Assembly: GCA_020721385.1 (NCBI GenBank)
Contig: DYMW01000005.1
Coordinates: forward strand, 1 to 30,864
Direction: 5' to 3'
Source: Sulfurovum sp.
Lineage (GTDB): Bacteria > Campylobacterota > Campylobacteria > Campylobacterales > Sulfurovaceae
DNA: 30,864 bases
This document shows positions 1-8,442 of this stretch, piece by piece (position 1 is the stretch's first letter; the number at the start of each line of letters is the position of its first letter). The notes beneath the pieces were generated by a model. The model saw only the letters and a list, made by a program, of their open reading frames with translations, had not been told where the DNA came from and ran no database searches. The position numbers were made by a program, and so were the translations under genes.

Positions 1-78
1 AAATAAGAGTTTAACTTAGTCTCTATTGATAACGATTATGGTATAGTTACGTCAATAAAACCAATGGGAGTGTATAGT

Positions 79-939
79 ATGAATTTTGCCAATCTTTTTT
101 CTAGTATGATGAAAAGTGACAATAGTGAAAATGCACAAAGTAACTGGATTAAATGTCCAAAATGTTTAGCGTTAATGTATTATAAAGAAGTTGATTCAAA
201 ATGTAGTGTGTGTCCTAAGTGTAACCACCATTTTAGAATTGATGCTAAAAAGCGTGAAGAGGTATTGTGTGATGAGGGTAGTTTCGTAGAGCATGATGCC
301 TCATTGGCTCCTATTGACCCTTTAAAGTTTGTGGATAAAAAATCTTATAAGAAACGTTTAGAAGAAGCCAAAGAGCAAACAGGAAAAACATCCTCTGTGG
401 TAAGTGGATCGTGTACCATTAATGGAATTGAAACGGAATTGGTTATTTTTGATTTCTCTTTTATGGGTGGAAGTTTGGGTTCTGTTGAGGGTGAAAAGAT
501 TGTTCGTGGTATCAATCGTGCTATCGAGAAGAGATGTGGGTTTATTATTGTTTCCGCTTCAGGTGGGGCAAGAATGCAAGAGAGTACCTTTTCATTACTT
601 CAAATGAGTAAAACCTCGGCAGCTTTAAATCGTTTGCATCTTTATGGATTGCCATTTATTTCGATATTAACGGATCCTACCATGGGAGGAGTTTCTGCTT
701 CATTTGCGATGTTGGGCGATATTATTATTGCTGAACCAGGAGCGTTGATTGGATTTGCAGGACAGCGTGTTATTAAACAAACGGTAGGGGTTGATTTACC
801 AGAAGGTTTTCAATGTTCAGAGTTTTTACTAGAGCATGGATTGATTGACATGATTGTTGATCGTAATGACATGAAAAAGACCATTTCATCTCTTTTAAAA
901 TTCTTTTTAGAAGACAATCCAAAAATTTCTGTTGTTTAG
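79..939 (+). CDS. accD: Acetyl-CoA carboxylase carboxyltransferase subunit beta
   Basis: AccD pairs with AccA to move the carboxyl group from carboxybiotin to acetyl-CoA, giving malonyl-CoA for fatty acid synthesis in the cytoplasm. Seen: an N-terminal four-cysteine zinc ribbon (CPKC at residues 26-29 and again at 45-48), then the crotonase-like carboxyltransferase fold with GGSLGSVEGEK, SASGGARMQE, MGGVSASFAMLGD and EPGALIGFAGQRVI. The length of 286 aa is normal for the family. An in-frame ATG exists at 64, but I choose 79 because GGGAG at 66-70 sits 8 nt before it and would lie inside the longer form. It is the first gene of a compact forward operon; the next gene starts 1 nt after its stop. 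No AccA, AccB or AccC is in the window. Confidence 0.96.
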   Translation: MNFANLFSSMMKSDNSENAQSNWIKCPKCLALMYYKEVDSKCSVCPKCNHHFRIDAKKREEVLCDEGSFVEHDASLAPIDPLKFVDKKSYKKRLEEAKEQTGKTSSVVSGSCTINGIETELVIFDFSFMGGSLGSVEGEKIVRGINRAIEKRCGFIIVSASGGARMQESTFSLLQMSKTSAALNRLHLYGLPFISILTDPTMGGVSASFAMLGDIIIAEPGALIGFAGQRVIKQTVGVDLPEGFQCSEFLLEHGLIDMIVDRNDMKKTISSLLKFFLEDNPKISVV

Positions 940-940
940 A

Positions 941-1501
941 ATGATATATGCTCTTTTAGATAAGGAAGTTCTTTTACAGAAAGGATTTTCTTTAAAACAG
1001 TTTTTTCAGCAAATTCAACTGCTTGATGTTCTTCTGGTGCAATATCGTAATAAAGTGGGTTCATTGGATGAAAAACGTGATGATTTATTGGAAATTAAAA
1101 AATATTATCAAGGTAAAGTAATTGTTAATGACACCTTGGAATTGATTGAGTATGCAGATGGTTTACACCTTGGTCAAGATGACCTAAGAGCTTACAATGA
1201 TGATTTAACCACTGCAATTAGAATAGTACGAGAAAAAATATCCTACAAATTATTAGGGCTTTCAACCCACAATCAAACAGAAATTTTAGAAGCCAATACA
1301 TTAAATATTGACTATATTGGGTTAGGTGCCTATAGAAGTACCCAAACAAAAGTTGATGCCAAAGTGTTAGGTGAAGAAGCCATCACTTTGGCAAAACTCT
1401 CTAAGCATCCTGTAGGTTTAATTGGCGGGGTAAAGTTGAGTGATACTTTTACTGAAGATATAGCATATCGTGTGATTGGTAGTGATTTGTATGAAAATTA
1501 A
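941..1501 (+). CDS. thiE: Thiamine phosphate synthase-like protein (ThiE/TenI family)
   Basis: The family joins a hydroxymethylpyrimidine diphosphate and a thiazole phosphate to make thiamine phosphate in a TIM-barrel enzyme. Seen: VQYRNK matching the QxRxK phosphate-binding motif, VNDTLELIEYADGLHLGQDD matching the ND and GQDD metal-binding region, GLSTHN, DYIGLGAYRSTQTK, and a late GLIGGV. The protein is 186 aa, shorter than the usual 205-225; what is reduced is the C-terminal stretch after GGV, where the family normally has a second phosphate-binding turn. Start chosen at ATG 941, 1 nt after the accD stop; a TTG further upstream would overlap accD. The last 11 nt overlap rlmH, suggesting translational coupling. 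It could be true ThiE or a paralogue with another substrate, since no other thiamine gene is nearby. Confidence 0.8.
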   Translation: MIYALLDKEVLLQKGFSLKQFFQQIQLLDVLLVQYRNKVGSLDEKRDDLLEIKKYYQGKVIVNDTLELIEYADGLHLGQDDLRAYNDDLTTAIRIVREKISYKLLGLSTHNQTEILEANTLNIDYIGLGAYRSTQTKVDAKVLGEEAITLAKLSKHPVGLIGGVKLSDTFTEDIAYRVIGSDLYEN

Positions 1502-1952
1502 TATTTATATTATTGATAAAAAATCAAAGGACAAACTTTATGCACCATTAATTGAACATTATATAAAAATAGCCAAACCTTTTGCTACGGTAGAGGTGTT
1601 TGAATTGTTTACAAAAGAGATTACCAAAGCACATGAAATTTCCACAGAAGCATCACAAAAAGCCTATACCCTTGCGTTAGAAAAATATTTGAATACAGGT
1701 TATAATATTGCACTTAATCCTGACAGCAAAGAAGTAGATAGTTTTGTTTTTTCAAATTTACTTAAGGATAAAGGAGTTGTAAATTTTTTTATTGGTGGAG
1801 CTTTCGGCTTTGAGAGGGATTTTTTAGAGAAATGTGATACGGCGATATCATTGGGTAAAATTACAATGTCACATAAGTTGGCAAAGGTAGTATTAATGGA
1901 ACAGGTATTTCGGGGGTTGACCATTTTAAATAACCATCCATATCATAAATAA
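1491..1952 (+). CDS. rlmH: 23S rRNA (pseudouridine-1915 N3) methyltransferase
   Basis: RlmH is a small dimeric SPOUT methyltransferase that uses S-adenosylmethionine to methylate pseudouridine 1915 in helix 69 of 23S rRNA on assembled ribosomes. Seen: the knot motif FFIGGAFGFERDF, then ISLGKITMSHKLAKVVLMEQ and the family-typical C-terminus NNHPYHK. The length is 153 aa, against about 155 in the family. ATG 1491 is chosen because the protein then begins MKINIYIIDKK, as expected; earlier in-frame TTG and GTG codons only add residues not seen in the family. It overlaps the preceding thiE-like gene by 11 nt and is followed after 15 nt by dksA, so it is part of the accD operon. Confidence 0.95.
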   Translation: MKINIYIIDKKSKDKLYAPLIEHYIKIAKPFATVEVFELFTKEITKAHEISTEASQKAYTLALEKYLNTGYNIALNPDSKEVDSFVFSNLLKDKGVVNFFIGGAFGFERDFLEKCDTAISLGKITMSHKLAKVVLMEQVFRGLTILNNHPYHK

Positions 1953-1967
1953 TATTAGGAGAAGAAG

Positions 1968-2324
1968 ATGTTAAGTAAAGAGATGATAGCAGGGTTTCAA
2001 GAGGCATTGATAAAAAGAAAAATTAAGCTTAAAGAAAATTTAAGTGCAACATCTGTTGAGATGATAGATATGCTAAATAATGATTTAAGAGATGAAGGTG
2101 ATCATGCATCGATGTCACTTGAAACAATTGTGGACAACGCCATTTTAGAGCAACAATCCAGAGAATTAGCAGAAATTGAACTAGCTTTGGGTAAAATTAA
2201 AAATAACCTTTATGGGATATGTGAGATGTGTGAAGAAGAGATTAACCTTGAACGTTTAAAAGTGAAAAACTTTGCACGGTATTGTATTACGTGTCGTGAG
2301 GTTGTTGAAAAAGAGCATAAATAA
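1968..2324 (+). CDS. dksA: DksA/TraR-family RNA polymerase-binding regulator
   Basis: DksA proteins insert a coiled coil into the secondary channel of RNA polymerase and, with ppGpp, change initiation at stringent promoters. Seen: a helical N-terminal half, the tip motif DEGDHA at residues 42-47 (fits DxxDxA, needed for activity in E. coli DksA), and a C-terminal zinc finger with cysteines at 85, 88, 106 and 109 (CEMC...CITC). At 118 aa it is shorter than the roughly 150-aa E. coli protein but matches the short form of Campylobacterota. A good AGGAG precedes the ATG. The position between rlmH and a two-helix membrane protein is the order I recall for C. jejuni. Confidence 0.93.
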   Translation: MLSKEMIAGFQEALIKRKIKLKENLSATSVEMIDMLNNDLRDEGDHASMSLETIVDNAILEQQSRELAEIELALGKIKNNLYGICEMCEEEINLERLKVKNFARYCITCREVVEKEHK

Positions 2325-2337
2325 AAGGAGAAAATTA

Positions 2338-3378
2338 ATGCGTTTAGGTTTATATATTATAGCTTCTATAATACTAATGACAATTGTAGGTGTTTTTGTT
2401 TATACCATTAACCCAGATAACTATAATTATGATATGTTTGGAATTGCAATTAACATACCTGTTGCAGCTTGGATGGTTTTACCCATGTTTTTGTTAATGA
2501 TGGCATCGTTGCTTCATATGATGTTTTATGGAACAAAAAATTTTTTTAAATTTAAAAAATGGGAAAAAGATACCAACACTTTAAATGATGCACTTTATTG
2601 GTCACTGTTACATGAACCTCAAGCCCATAAATTTAACATACCTTTACTTAAGCAGAGTGCTTCACTTTTAAATGTTGCCTCAGTTAAAGTGAATGGTACC
2701 GTGGATGTTGTTTCTGAAAAGTTACGAGAAGCATTAAGCCTTATATCTGAAATAGATAGAGGTGAATATGTTGATTTTAAGGTTAAAAAAATAGGAAAAG
2801 TTTTATCGATGAACAATCCTTTGGCTTTAAAAAATTCAATGAATCGTTTGGTAAAAGATGCCAGTTTTGCAGAAGTTGTTTTACAAAACAAAGAGGAGTA
2901 TCATCCGACTGTTTTTCAAGAAGCACTAAAACATTTTGTCAATACAACAACCTTTGTTAAAGCAAAAAAGTACATTAAGCTTTTTGATAGAGAGACGTTT
3001 TTAACATTGATTAATCGTGTTACACGTGAAAATGATTTGGGGTTAACCAAAGATATCTTAGATGAGTTTATTGTTGCCCTAGAAACAGAGTTGAAGTGTA
3101 GTGATTTTTTAGTCATTTCTATTGTGACCATGAAACAGTTGTCGCCTGATGAAAATTTAATGTTGTGGCGAGAGTATGCACACAAATATCCTAAAGCAGA
3201 GATTACCTATTTGTATCTTCTTTTTGAATATGAGATGATTGATAAAGCAGGAACCTATCTTGAAGAACATGATGAAGCAGATTTTAAACGCTTTAGAGCC
3301 TTATATGATTTGAAAAAAGAGCATAAGAAGTATAAAATTACAGACTTGATAAATATACGCCATATTTGTAACGATTAA
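2338..3378 (+). CDS. Conserved membrane protein of unknown function in the accD-dusB operon
   Basis: I do not recognise a named family. Seen: 346 aa with two hydrophobic segments near the N-terminus (about residues 3-23 and 41-62), joined by a short polar loop, followed by a long, soluble, charged and mostly helical region of about 280 residues with no obvious catalytic motif. The predicted form is an inner-membrane anchor with a large cytoplasmic domain. Start chosen at ATG 2338, 13 nt after the dksA stop, because AAGGAG lies 7 nt before it; upstream in-frame codons would overlap dksA. The dusB gene starts 6 nt after its stop. A membrane protein at the same place between dksA and dusB exists in C. 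jejuni (established context from memory), so the linkage looks old. Confidence 0.88.
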   Translation: MRLGLYIIASIILMTIVGVFVYTINPDNYNYDMFGIAINIPVAAWMVLPMFLLMMASLLHMMFYGTKNFFKFKKWEKDTNTLNDALYWSLLHEPQAHKFNIPLLKQSASLLNVASVKVNGTVDVVSEKLREALSLISEIDRGEYVDFKVKKIGKVLSMNNPLALKNSMNRLVKDASFAEVVLQNKEEYHPTVFQEALKHFVNTTTFVKAKKYIKLFDRETFLTLINRVTRENDLGLTKDILDEFIVALETELKCSDFLVISIVTMKQLSPDENLMLWREYAHKYPKAEITYLYLLFEYEMIDKAGTYLEEHDEADFKRFRALYDLKKEHKKYKITDLINIRHICND

Positions 3379-3384
3379 ATATTG

Positions 3385-4344
3385 ATGTTAGATTTTTCTA
3401 AACCCCTTTTTGCCCTTGCCCCTTTGGCAGGGTTTACCGACCTTCCTTTCCGTAGCGTTGTTAAAAAATTTGGGGCTGATTTGACCGTAAGTGAGATGAT
3501 CAGCTCTAATGCTTTGGCATTTCAAAGTAAGAAAACCTTTAAAATGTTGGAAAAAAATCCCCTTGAAATTCCTTATAGTATTCAAATCGCAGGTTCAAAT
3601 CAAGAGGTGATACAACGTGCTGTTGAGCTTTTGAATGAACGTGATGGAATTGATATTATCGATTTAAATTGTGGGTGTCCTGCTCCAAAAATTGTGAATA
3701 ATCTTCAAGGAAGTTCACTGCTAACCGATTTACCTAAAATGGCAGAGACCATTAGAACCATTAAAAAATACTCCAACAAAGAGTACACTTCGGTTAAAAT
3801 GCGTTTGGGTTTTAACTCTAAAAATCATATAGAAATTGCCAAATTGTGTGAAGATAATGGAGCCGATTATATTGCGGTGCATGGTCGAACCAAAGCTGGG
3901 AAATACAAAGCAGAGGTTGACTATGATGCCATTCGAGATATTAAAAGAGCGGTTTCTATTCCTGTATTGGCAAATGGAGACATTGATAGTCCCGAAAAAG
4001 CTAAATGGGTTTTAGAGCATACAGGTGCAGATGGTGTGATGGTTGGTCGTGGTGCGGTTGGAAGACCGTGGATGTTTCAACTCATGAAAAACCATATTTT
4101 TGGTTTAGGCGATTCTACCGTAACCTCTGCGTTGATTCAAGAGGTTGTTTTGGAACATTTTGATCAAATGATAGCCCATTATGGTGACCATGGCGTCATT
4201 GTTTTTAGAAAACATCTTCATACCTACTCTAAAGCAGGGTATCAAGGGGCTTCAAAATTTCGAGATTTAATTAATCGTATTGAAAATACAGCTGAAATGT
4301 GTGACCTAACCAAAGAGTTTTTTGCTCAAGGATACCACCTGTAG
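3385..4344 (+). CDS. dusB: tRNA-dihydrouridine synthase (DusB-like)
   Basis: This FMN-dependent enzyme reduces specific uridines in tRNA to dihydrouridine. Seen: a TIM barrel with APLAGFTDLPFR, SEMISSNA, the active-site segment NCGCP with the likely proton-donating cysteine at residue 98, VKMRLGF, VHGRTKAGKYKAEVDY, IPVLANGDI and the phosphate-binding GADGVMVGRGAVGRPW. The length of 319 aa is typical. A TTG sits immediately before the chosen ATG at 3385; no strong ribosome binding site separates the two. It is the last gene of the operon and is followed by an 83-nt gap containing the promoter of the next gene. Which Dus subfamily it belongs to (and so which tRNA position) is inferred from overall similarity. 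Confidence 0.93.
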   Translation: MLDFSKPLFALAPLAGFTDLPFRSVVKKFGADLTVSEMISSNALAFQSKKTFKMLEKNPLEIPYSIQIAGSNQEVIQRAVELLNERDGIDIIDLNCGCPAPKIVNNLQGSSLLTDLPKMAETIRTIKKYSNKEYTSVKMRLGFNSKNHIEIAKLCEDNGADYIAVHGRTKAGKYKAEVDYDAIRDIKRAVSIPVLANGDIDSPEKAKWVLEHTGADGVMVGRGAVGRPWMFQLMKNHIFGLGDSTVTSALIQEVVLEHFDQMIAHYGDHGVIVFRKHLHTYSKAGYQGASKFRDLINRIENTAEMCDLTKEFFAQGYHL

Positions 4345-4388
4345 CCTTTTCTTGGGAGCTTTTCTATCCCCTTTTCTTTTTATAATGT

Positions 4389-4394
4389 TATAAT
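4389..4394 (+). promoter_or_regulatory. Predicted sigma-70 -10 box for the tauE-like/uvrA unit
   Basis: A consensus TATAAT lies 33 nt before the ATG of the TauE-like gene; a second TATAAT lies 8 nt further upstream at 4381-4386. No clear -35 box is present, which is usual in Campylobacterota. An AGGAG at 4414-4418 gives the downstream gene a ribosome binding site. Confidence 0.55.
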
Positions 4395-4427
4395 CCCGCT
4401 TTATTTTAATCTTAGGAGATAAATACC

Positions 4428-5165
4428 ATGGACATCATGTTGATTTTAGTAGGAATACTCGTTGGGGGACTTTCGGGATTCTTTGGTATTGGTGGAGGAA
4501 CGGTTAGTGTGCCAATATTGCTTTATTTGGGCTTTGATATCAAAGAGGCGATTGGAATTTCTGTCTTTCAGATGTTAATCAGTTCTTATGTGGGTTCTCT
4601 GATTCATCGTAAAAAACAGACCTATACCGCTTCAGACATTAAGTTTTTTGGAATAGGTGGGATTGCAGGTGCTATTGTTGGTTCTTATCTGGTTAAAATA
4701 CTGAACTCAAGTGTGTTGGAGTGGCTCTTTTTATCGTTGGTACTTTTTACACTTATTAAACTCTTTTTGTCCAATCCTGCACCCACACATGGTGAAGTGG
4801 TTAACCGTCCTTTATATTCTGCCATTGGTGGAGGAATAGGTATTTTCTCTGGAATGTTGGGAATAGGTGGTTCTATTTTGATGACGCCAATATTGGTCAG
4901 TTTTTTAGGATTTCCACTTAAAAAAGCTTCAGCTGTTGGATTGTTTTTTGTGATGTTTACCTCTATCTCTTCTTTTATTACACTCTCTTATTTTGGAATG
5001 ATGAATTTTCACGCAGGAGCATTTATGGCACTTGGGTCTGTTGGGGGAATTTTTGTGGGTATTTGGTTGATGAATATTATGAAAGTTACCCACTATAAGA
5101 CTTTTTTGGTTATTTTTTATATTATTATATTTTTAATGACGGCGAACAAATTGATTTTAGGATAG
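4428..5165 (+). CDS. TauE/SafE (TSUP) family anion exporter
   Basis: TSUP proteins are small inner-membrane carriers linked to export or uptake of sulfite, sulfonates, sulfoacetate and related anions. Seen: 245 aa, almost entirely hydrophobic with about seven or eight membrane segments, and the internal duplication of the family: GGLSGFFGIGGGTVSVP near residue 11 and GGGIGIFSGMLGIGGSIL in the second half, each followed by a glycine-rich helix and an EAIGIS/KASAVG-type segment. A good AGGAG precedes the ATG. The stop codon directly abuts the uvrA start region, so the two are probably cotranscribed although their functions appear unrelated. The substrate cannot be told from sequence; a sulfur-oxyanion role would suit a sulfur-metabolising Campylobacterota but is inference. 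Confidence 0.88.
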   Translation: MDIMLILVGILVGGLSGFFGIGGGTVSVPILLYLGFDIKEAIGISVFQMLISSYVGSLIHRKKQTYTASDIKFFGIGGIAGAIVGSYLVKILNSSVLEWLFLSLVLFTLIKLFLSNPAPTHGEVVNRPLYSAIGGGIGIFSGMLGIGGSILMTPILVSFLGFPLKKASAVGLFFVMFTSISSFITLSYFGMMNFHAGAFMALGSVGGIFVGIWLMNIMKVTHYKTFLVIFYIIIFLMTANKLILG

Positions 5166-5168
5166 GTG

Positions 5169-7988
5169 ATGAAAAATCAAAAAATAGAAGTCTTTGGGGC
5201 AAGAGAGAATAATTTAAAAAACATTAATATAACTATCCCTAAAAATCAGTTGGTGGTTATTACAGGTATCAGTGGAAGTGGAAAATCAACTTTGGCTTTT
5301 TCTACGCTTTATGCTGAGGGGCAACGACGTTATATTGAATCCCTCTCTTCGTATGCACGTCAGTTTTTAGGACGTGTGGGTAAACCAGATGTAGATAAAA
5401 TAGAGGGTTTAACTCCTGCCATTGCCATTGACCAAAAGACCACTTCTAAAAATCCTCGTTCTACTGTGGGTACGATTACTGAGATTTATGATTATTTGCG
5501 TTTATTGTTTGCAAGGGTAGGAAAACAGCACTGTCATGAGTGTGGTAAACCCATTTCATCGATGAGTGCAAGTGATATTATTGAAGAAGTTTTAAAGCTC
5601 CCTGATGGAGCAAAACTGGTCATTATGGCACCTTTGGTCAAAGAGAAAAAAGGTAGCTTTGCTGACATGATAGAATCCTTACGTCATAAAGGGTATGTAC
5701 GTGCCATGATTGATGGAGTGATGGTACGTCTTGATGAAGAGATAGAGCTTATTAAAACCAAAAAACATACCATAAAAGTGGTCATAGATAGAGTGGTGAT
5801 TAAAGAAGAGAGCCGAGATAGAATTGGGCAAGATGTTGAAAAAGCACTCAAAGAGTCTTATGGTGAAGTGGAGATTGAAGTTTCAAATTTTGAAGAGCTT
5901 GAACTTGATAGACAACATATTCATTACTCGGAACATTTGGCGTGTTTTGATTGTAAACTTAGTTTTGAACCGTTAGAACCTGTCTCGTTTTCATTTAACT
6001 CTCCAAAAGGTGCGTGTCCAACGTGTGATGGTTTAGGCATTCGGTATGTGATTGATTTGAAAAAAGTGATTGATTCTGCTTTAAGCATTGAAAAAGGTGC
6101 TGTAAAAATTATGTATGGGTTTAATAAGAGCTACTATACGAAATTTTTAAATGCTTTTTGTGAACAAAACGATATTCCATTAGATGTTGAGTATGATGCA
6201 CTAGAAGCGTATCAGAAAAAAGCTGTATTGTATGGTTGGGGAAGTGATGTTGAGTTTATGTGGAAACGTCATAAACTCAAACGTGAATGGCCAGGTGTGG
6301 TGAAGTTTGCACATGATATGTTTTCAGAAGAGAAGGATATGTCAGAGTACATGACCGAAAAAGTATGCGATGAGTGTCATGGAAATCGTTTGCGACCGCG
6401 TTCATTGGCAGTAAAGATTGAAGGTAAAAACATTGCCGATATTATCAATATGTCGATTGAGAAAACATATCAATATTTTAAAGATGAAAATAACTTTAGC
6501 CATTTTAGTGAACAACAGAAACTCATTGCCGAATCGGTTTTAAAAGAGATTCAAGAGCGACTTTTTTTCTTGTATGATGTGGGGCTTACCTATTTGACAC
6601 TCAGTCGTGATGCACGGACAATTTCAGGGGGAGAGGCTCAACGTATTCGTATTGCTTCACAAATTGGTTCAGGGCTTACAGGGGTGATGTATGTACTCGA
6701 TGAACCAAGTATTGGACTGCATGAGCGTGACACCATGAAATTGATTCGTACTTTGCGTTCATTGCAAGAGAAAGGCAATTCGGTTATTGTGGTCGAACAC
6801 GATAAAGAGACGATTATGTCGGCTGATTATGTTATAGATATTGGACCAGGTGCGGGTAAATTTGGGGGTGATGTGGTTTTTGCTGGAACAGGTCAAAAGA
6901 TGAAAAAGGCCAAAACATTAACCGCAGATTATCTTTTTGGGGCTAAAAAGATTTCCTATCCACACGATAAACCACAAGAGGATTGGATAGAGATTAACAA
7001 TGTTACGCTTAACAATATTGAAAATATCTCAGCCAAGATACCGTTGAAAAATTTTGTCTGTATTACGGGTGTGAGTGGAAGTGGTAAGAGTTCTCTTATT
7101 TTGCAAACCCTTTTACCTGTGGCACGAGAAGTTTTAAATCATGCTCGAAAAGTGACTAAAATAGATGGCGTTGAGATTCTTGGGTTGGAACAGGTTGATA
7201 AAGTTATTTCTCTTGACCAAAGTCCAATAGGGCGAACCCCACGCTCAAATCCTGCAACCTATACAGGCGTTATGGATGAGATACGAAAACTCTTTTCTCA
7301 AACCAAAGAGGCGGAACTGCGTGGATATAAGATAGGTCGTTTTTCATTCAATGTTAAAGGTGGGCGTTGTGAAAAGTGTACAGGAGATGGTCAAATAAAG
7401 ATTGAGATGCACTTTTTACCAGATGTTTTAGTGATGTGTGATACATGTCATGGTACGCGTTATAATGCTCAAACGTTAGAAATTATGTATCGAGGAAAAT
7501 CAATTGCAGATGTGTTGGCGATGTCGGTTACTGAGGCCATGGAGTTTTTTAAAGCTGTTCCTACCATTGCCATTAAACTTAAAACTTTAATGGATGTGGG
7601 GATTGATTATATTACACTTGGTCAAAATGCCACAACGCTTTCAGGTGGTGAAGCACAACGGATTAAATTAAGCAAAGAGTTGAGCCGAAAAGATACGGGT
7701 AAAACCCTTTATATTTTAGATGAACCAACCACAGGTTTACATTTTGCCGATGTTGATAGACTTACAGGTGTGTTGCACCATTTGGTCGATTTGGGCAATT
7801 CGGTTGTGGTAATAGAACACAATTTAGACATGATAAAGAATGCCGATTATATTATCGATATGGGACCAGAGGGTGGTAATAAAGGCGGAATGATTATTGC
7901 TACAGGAACTCCTGAAGAGGTGGCTAAAAACCATCAGCAAACAGGTTCATATACAGGAAAGTATTTAGAAGAGGAGTTAAAACGGTAA
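5169..7988 (+). CDS. uvrA: UvrABC excision nuclease subunit A
   Basis: UvrA is the dimeric ABC-type ATPase that recognises bulky DNA damage and loads UvrB in nucleotide excision repair. Seen: two ABC modules, with Walker A GISGSGKS at residues 33-40 and GVSGSGKS at 634-641, and signature motifs ISGGEAQRIRI (from about 485) and LSGGEAQRIKL (from about 824). Each module has a downstream Walker B followed by an aspartate/glutamate (VLDEPS, ILDEPT). Zinc-binding cysteine pairs are at CPTC (from 283), CEKC (from 734) and CDTC. The length of 939 aa is standard. A GTG at 5166 is also in frame; ATG 5169 is preferred. It sits directly downstream of the TauE-like gene and converges with the small reverse gene after it. 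Confidence 0.98.
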   Translation: MKNQKIEVFGARENNLKNINITIPKNQLVVITGISGSGKSTLAFSTLYAEGQRRYIESLSSYARQFLGRVGKPDVDKIEGLTPAIAIDQKTTSKNPRSTVGTITEIYDYLRLLFARVGKQHCHECGKPISSMSASDIIEEVLKLPDGAKLVIMAPLVKEKKGSFADMIESLRHKGYVRAMIDGVMVRLDEEIELIKTKKHTIKVVIDRVVIKEESRDRIGQDVEKALKESYGEVEIEVSNFEELELDRQHIHYSEHLACFDCKLSFEPLEPVSFSFNSPKGACPTCDGLGIRYVIDLKKVIDSALSIEKGAVKIMYGFNKSYYTKFLNAFCEQNDIPLDVEYDALEAYQKKAVLYGWGSDVEFMWKRHKLKREWPGVVKFAHDMFSEEKDMSEYMTEKVCDECHGNRLRPRSLAVKIEGKNIADIINMSIEKTYQYFKDENNFSHFSEQQKLIAESVLKEIQERLFFLYDVGLTYLTLSRDARTISGGEAQRIRIASQIGSGLTGVMYVLDEPSIGLHERDTMKLIRTLRSLQEKGNSVIVVEHDKETIMSADYVIDIGPGAGKFGGDVVFAGTGQKMKKAKTLTADYLFGAKKISYPHDKPQEDWIEINNVTLNNIENISAKIPLKNFVCITGVSGSGKSSLILQTLLPVAREVLNHARKVTKIDGVEILGLEQVDKVISLDQSPIGRTPRSNPATYTGVMDEIRKLFSQTKEAELRGYKIGRFSFNVKGGRCEKCTGDGQIKIEMHFLPDVLVMCDTCHGTRYNAQTLEIMYRGKSIADVLAMSVTEAMEFFKAVPTIAIKLKTLMDVGIDYITLGQNATTLSGGEAQRIKLSKELSRKDTGKTLYILDEPTTGLHFADVDRLTGVLHHLVDLGNSVVVIEHNLDMIKNADYIIDMGPEGGNKGGMIIATGTPEEVAKNHQQTGSYTGKYLEEELKR

Positions 7989-7990
7989 AG

Positions 7991-8006
7991 AGAAAAATAT
8001 TTTTCT
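7991..8006. terminator. Possible weak A/U-rich bidirectional terminator
   Basis: A perfect 16-bp palindrome, AGAAAAATATTTTTCT, lies 2 nt after the uvrA stop, between two convergent genes, and is followed by a T-rich run. The stem has only one G-C pair per arm, so it may be too weak to terminate on its own. Confidence 0.3.
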
Positions 8007-8013
8007 TTTATCT

Positions 8014-8412
8014 TTAGGTTTTAATTTGTGTCTCGTCGTTGTTTTTAAAATAAATGGCACTTTTAAAAATCATAAAGAGCAGTATGGAGGCAATAATTTC
8101 ATATCCAATTGTCCATTTGAGCAAATAGGAGTTGACTTCTAAATTTTGATAGTTCTTATAATTTGTCAGCGAAATAAGCAAAAAAAAGAGTGTTCCAATG
8201 GTGTAGGGTATGGTTATAATTAATGATATGACAAGTAATTGACCAAATCGATGAGAGAGGTTTATATAGTTATTTAAATCAATATCTTTTTGGAAAAAAC
8301 TTTTAGATTTTTGATGATTACTTATAAAATCTTTCTTTCTTTTTTTATCTTGTTGTGTTTGTAAGCTTCTTTTAGCTGTATTAAGATAAGGGTCATATTC
8401 ATTTTTAGGCAA
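8014..8412 (-). CDS. Small two-helix membrane protein of unknown function
   Basis: No family recognised. Seen: 132 aa with a very basic, polar first third (many Lys, Gln and Asn), then two hydrophobic segments (about residues 53-80 and 99-119) separated by a short loop, and a polar tail. That predicts an inner-membrane hairpin with both ends in the cytoplasm. The only usable start is a TTG at 8412, preceded on the reverse strand by AAGGAA with about 6 nt spacing, which supports it. A TATAAT box on the reverse strand lies about 35 nt upstream. It is a lone reverse-strand gene between uvrA and polA, convergent with uvrA and divergent from polA. Base composition matches its neighbours, so nothing suggests recent transfer. 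Confidence 0.72.
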   Translation of the reverse strand: MPKNEYDPYLNTAKRSLQTQQDKKRKKDFISNHQKSKSFFQKDIDLNNYINLSHRFGQLLVISLIITIPYTIGTLFFLLISLTNYKNYQNLEVNSYLLKWTIGYEIIASILLFMIFKSAIYFKNNDETQIKT

Positions 8413-8442
8413 TCGAGTTCCTTTTCTTTAAATAATATTAAG

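Noticed and set aside
7..78. The accD frame is open upstream of the chosen start to position 7.
   Set aside because: A stop lies at 4-6, GGGAG at 66-70 fits ATG 79, and the added residues do not resemble AccD. I treat the stretch as leader DNA.
4354..4385. GGGA / TCCC inverted repeat followed by a T-rich run after dusB, a possible terminator.
   Set aside because: The stem is only 4 bp with a 9-nt loop and does not extend; too weak to call as a feature.
4428..7988. Functional link between the TauE-like transporter and uvrA.
   Set aside because: They abut and are probably cotranscribed, but no shared pathway is evident; position alone is not enough for a finding.
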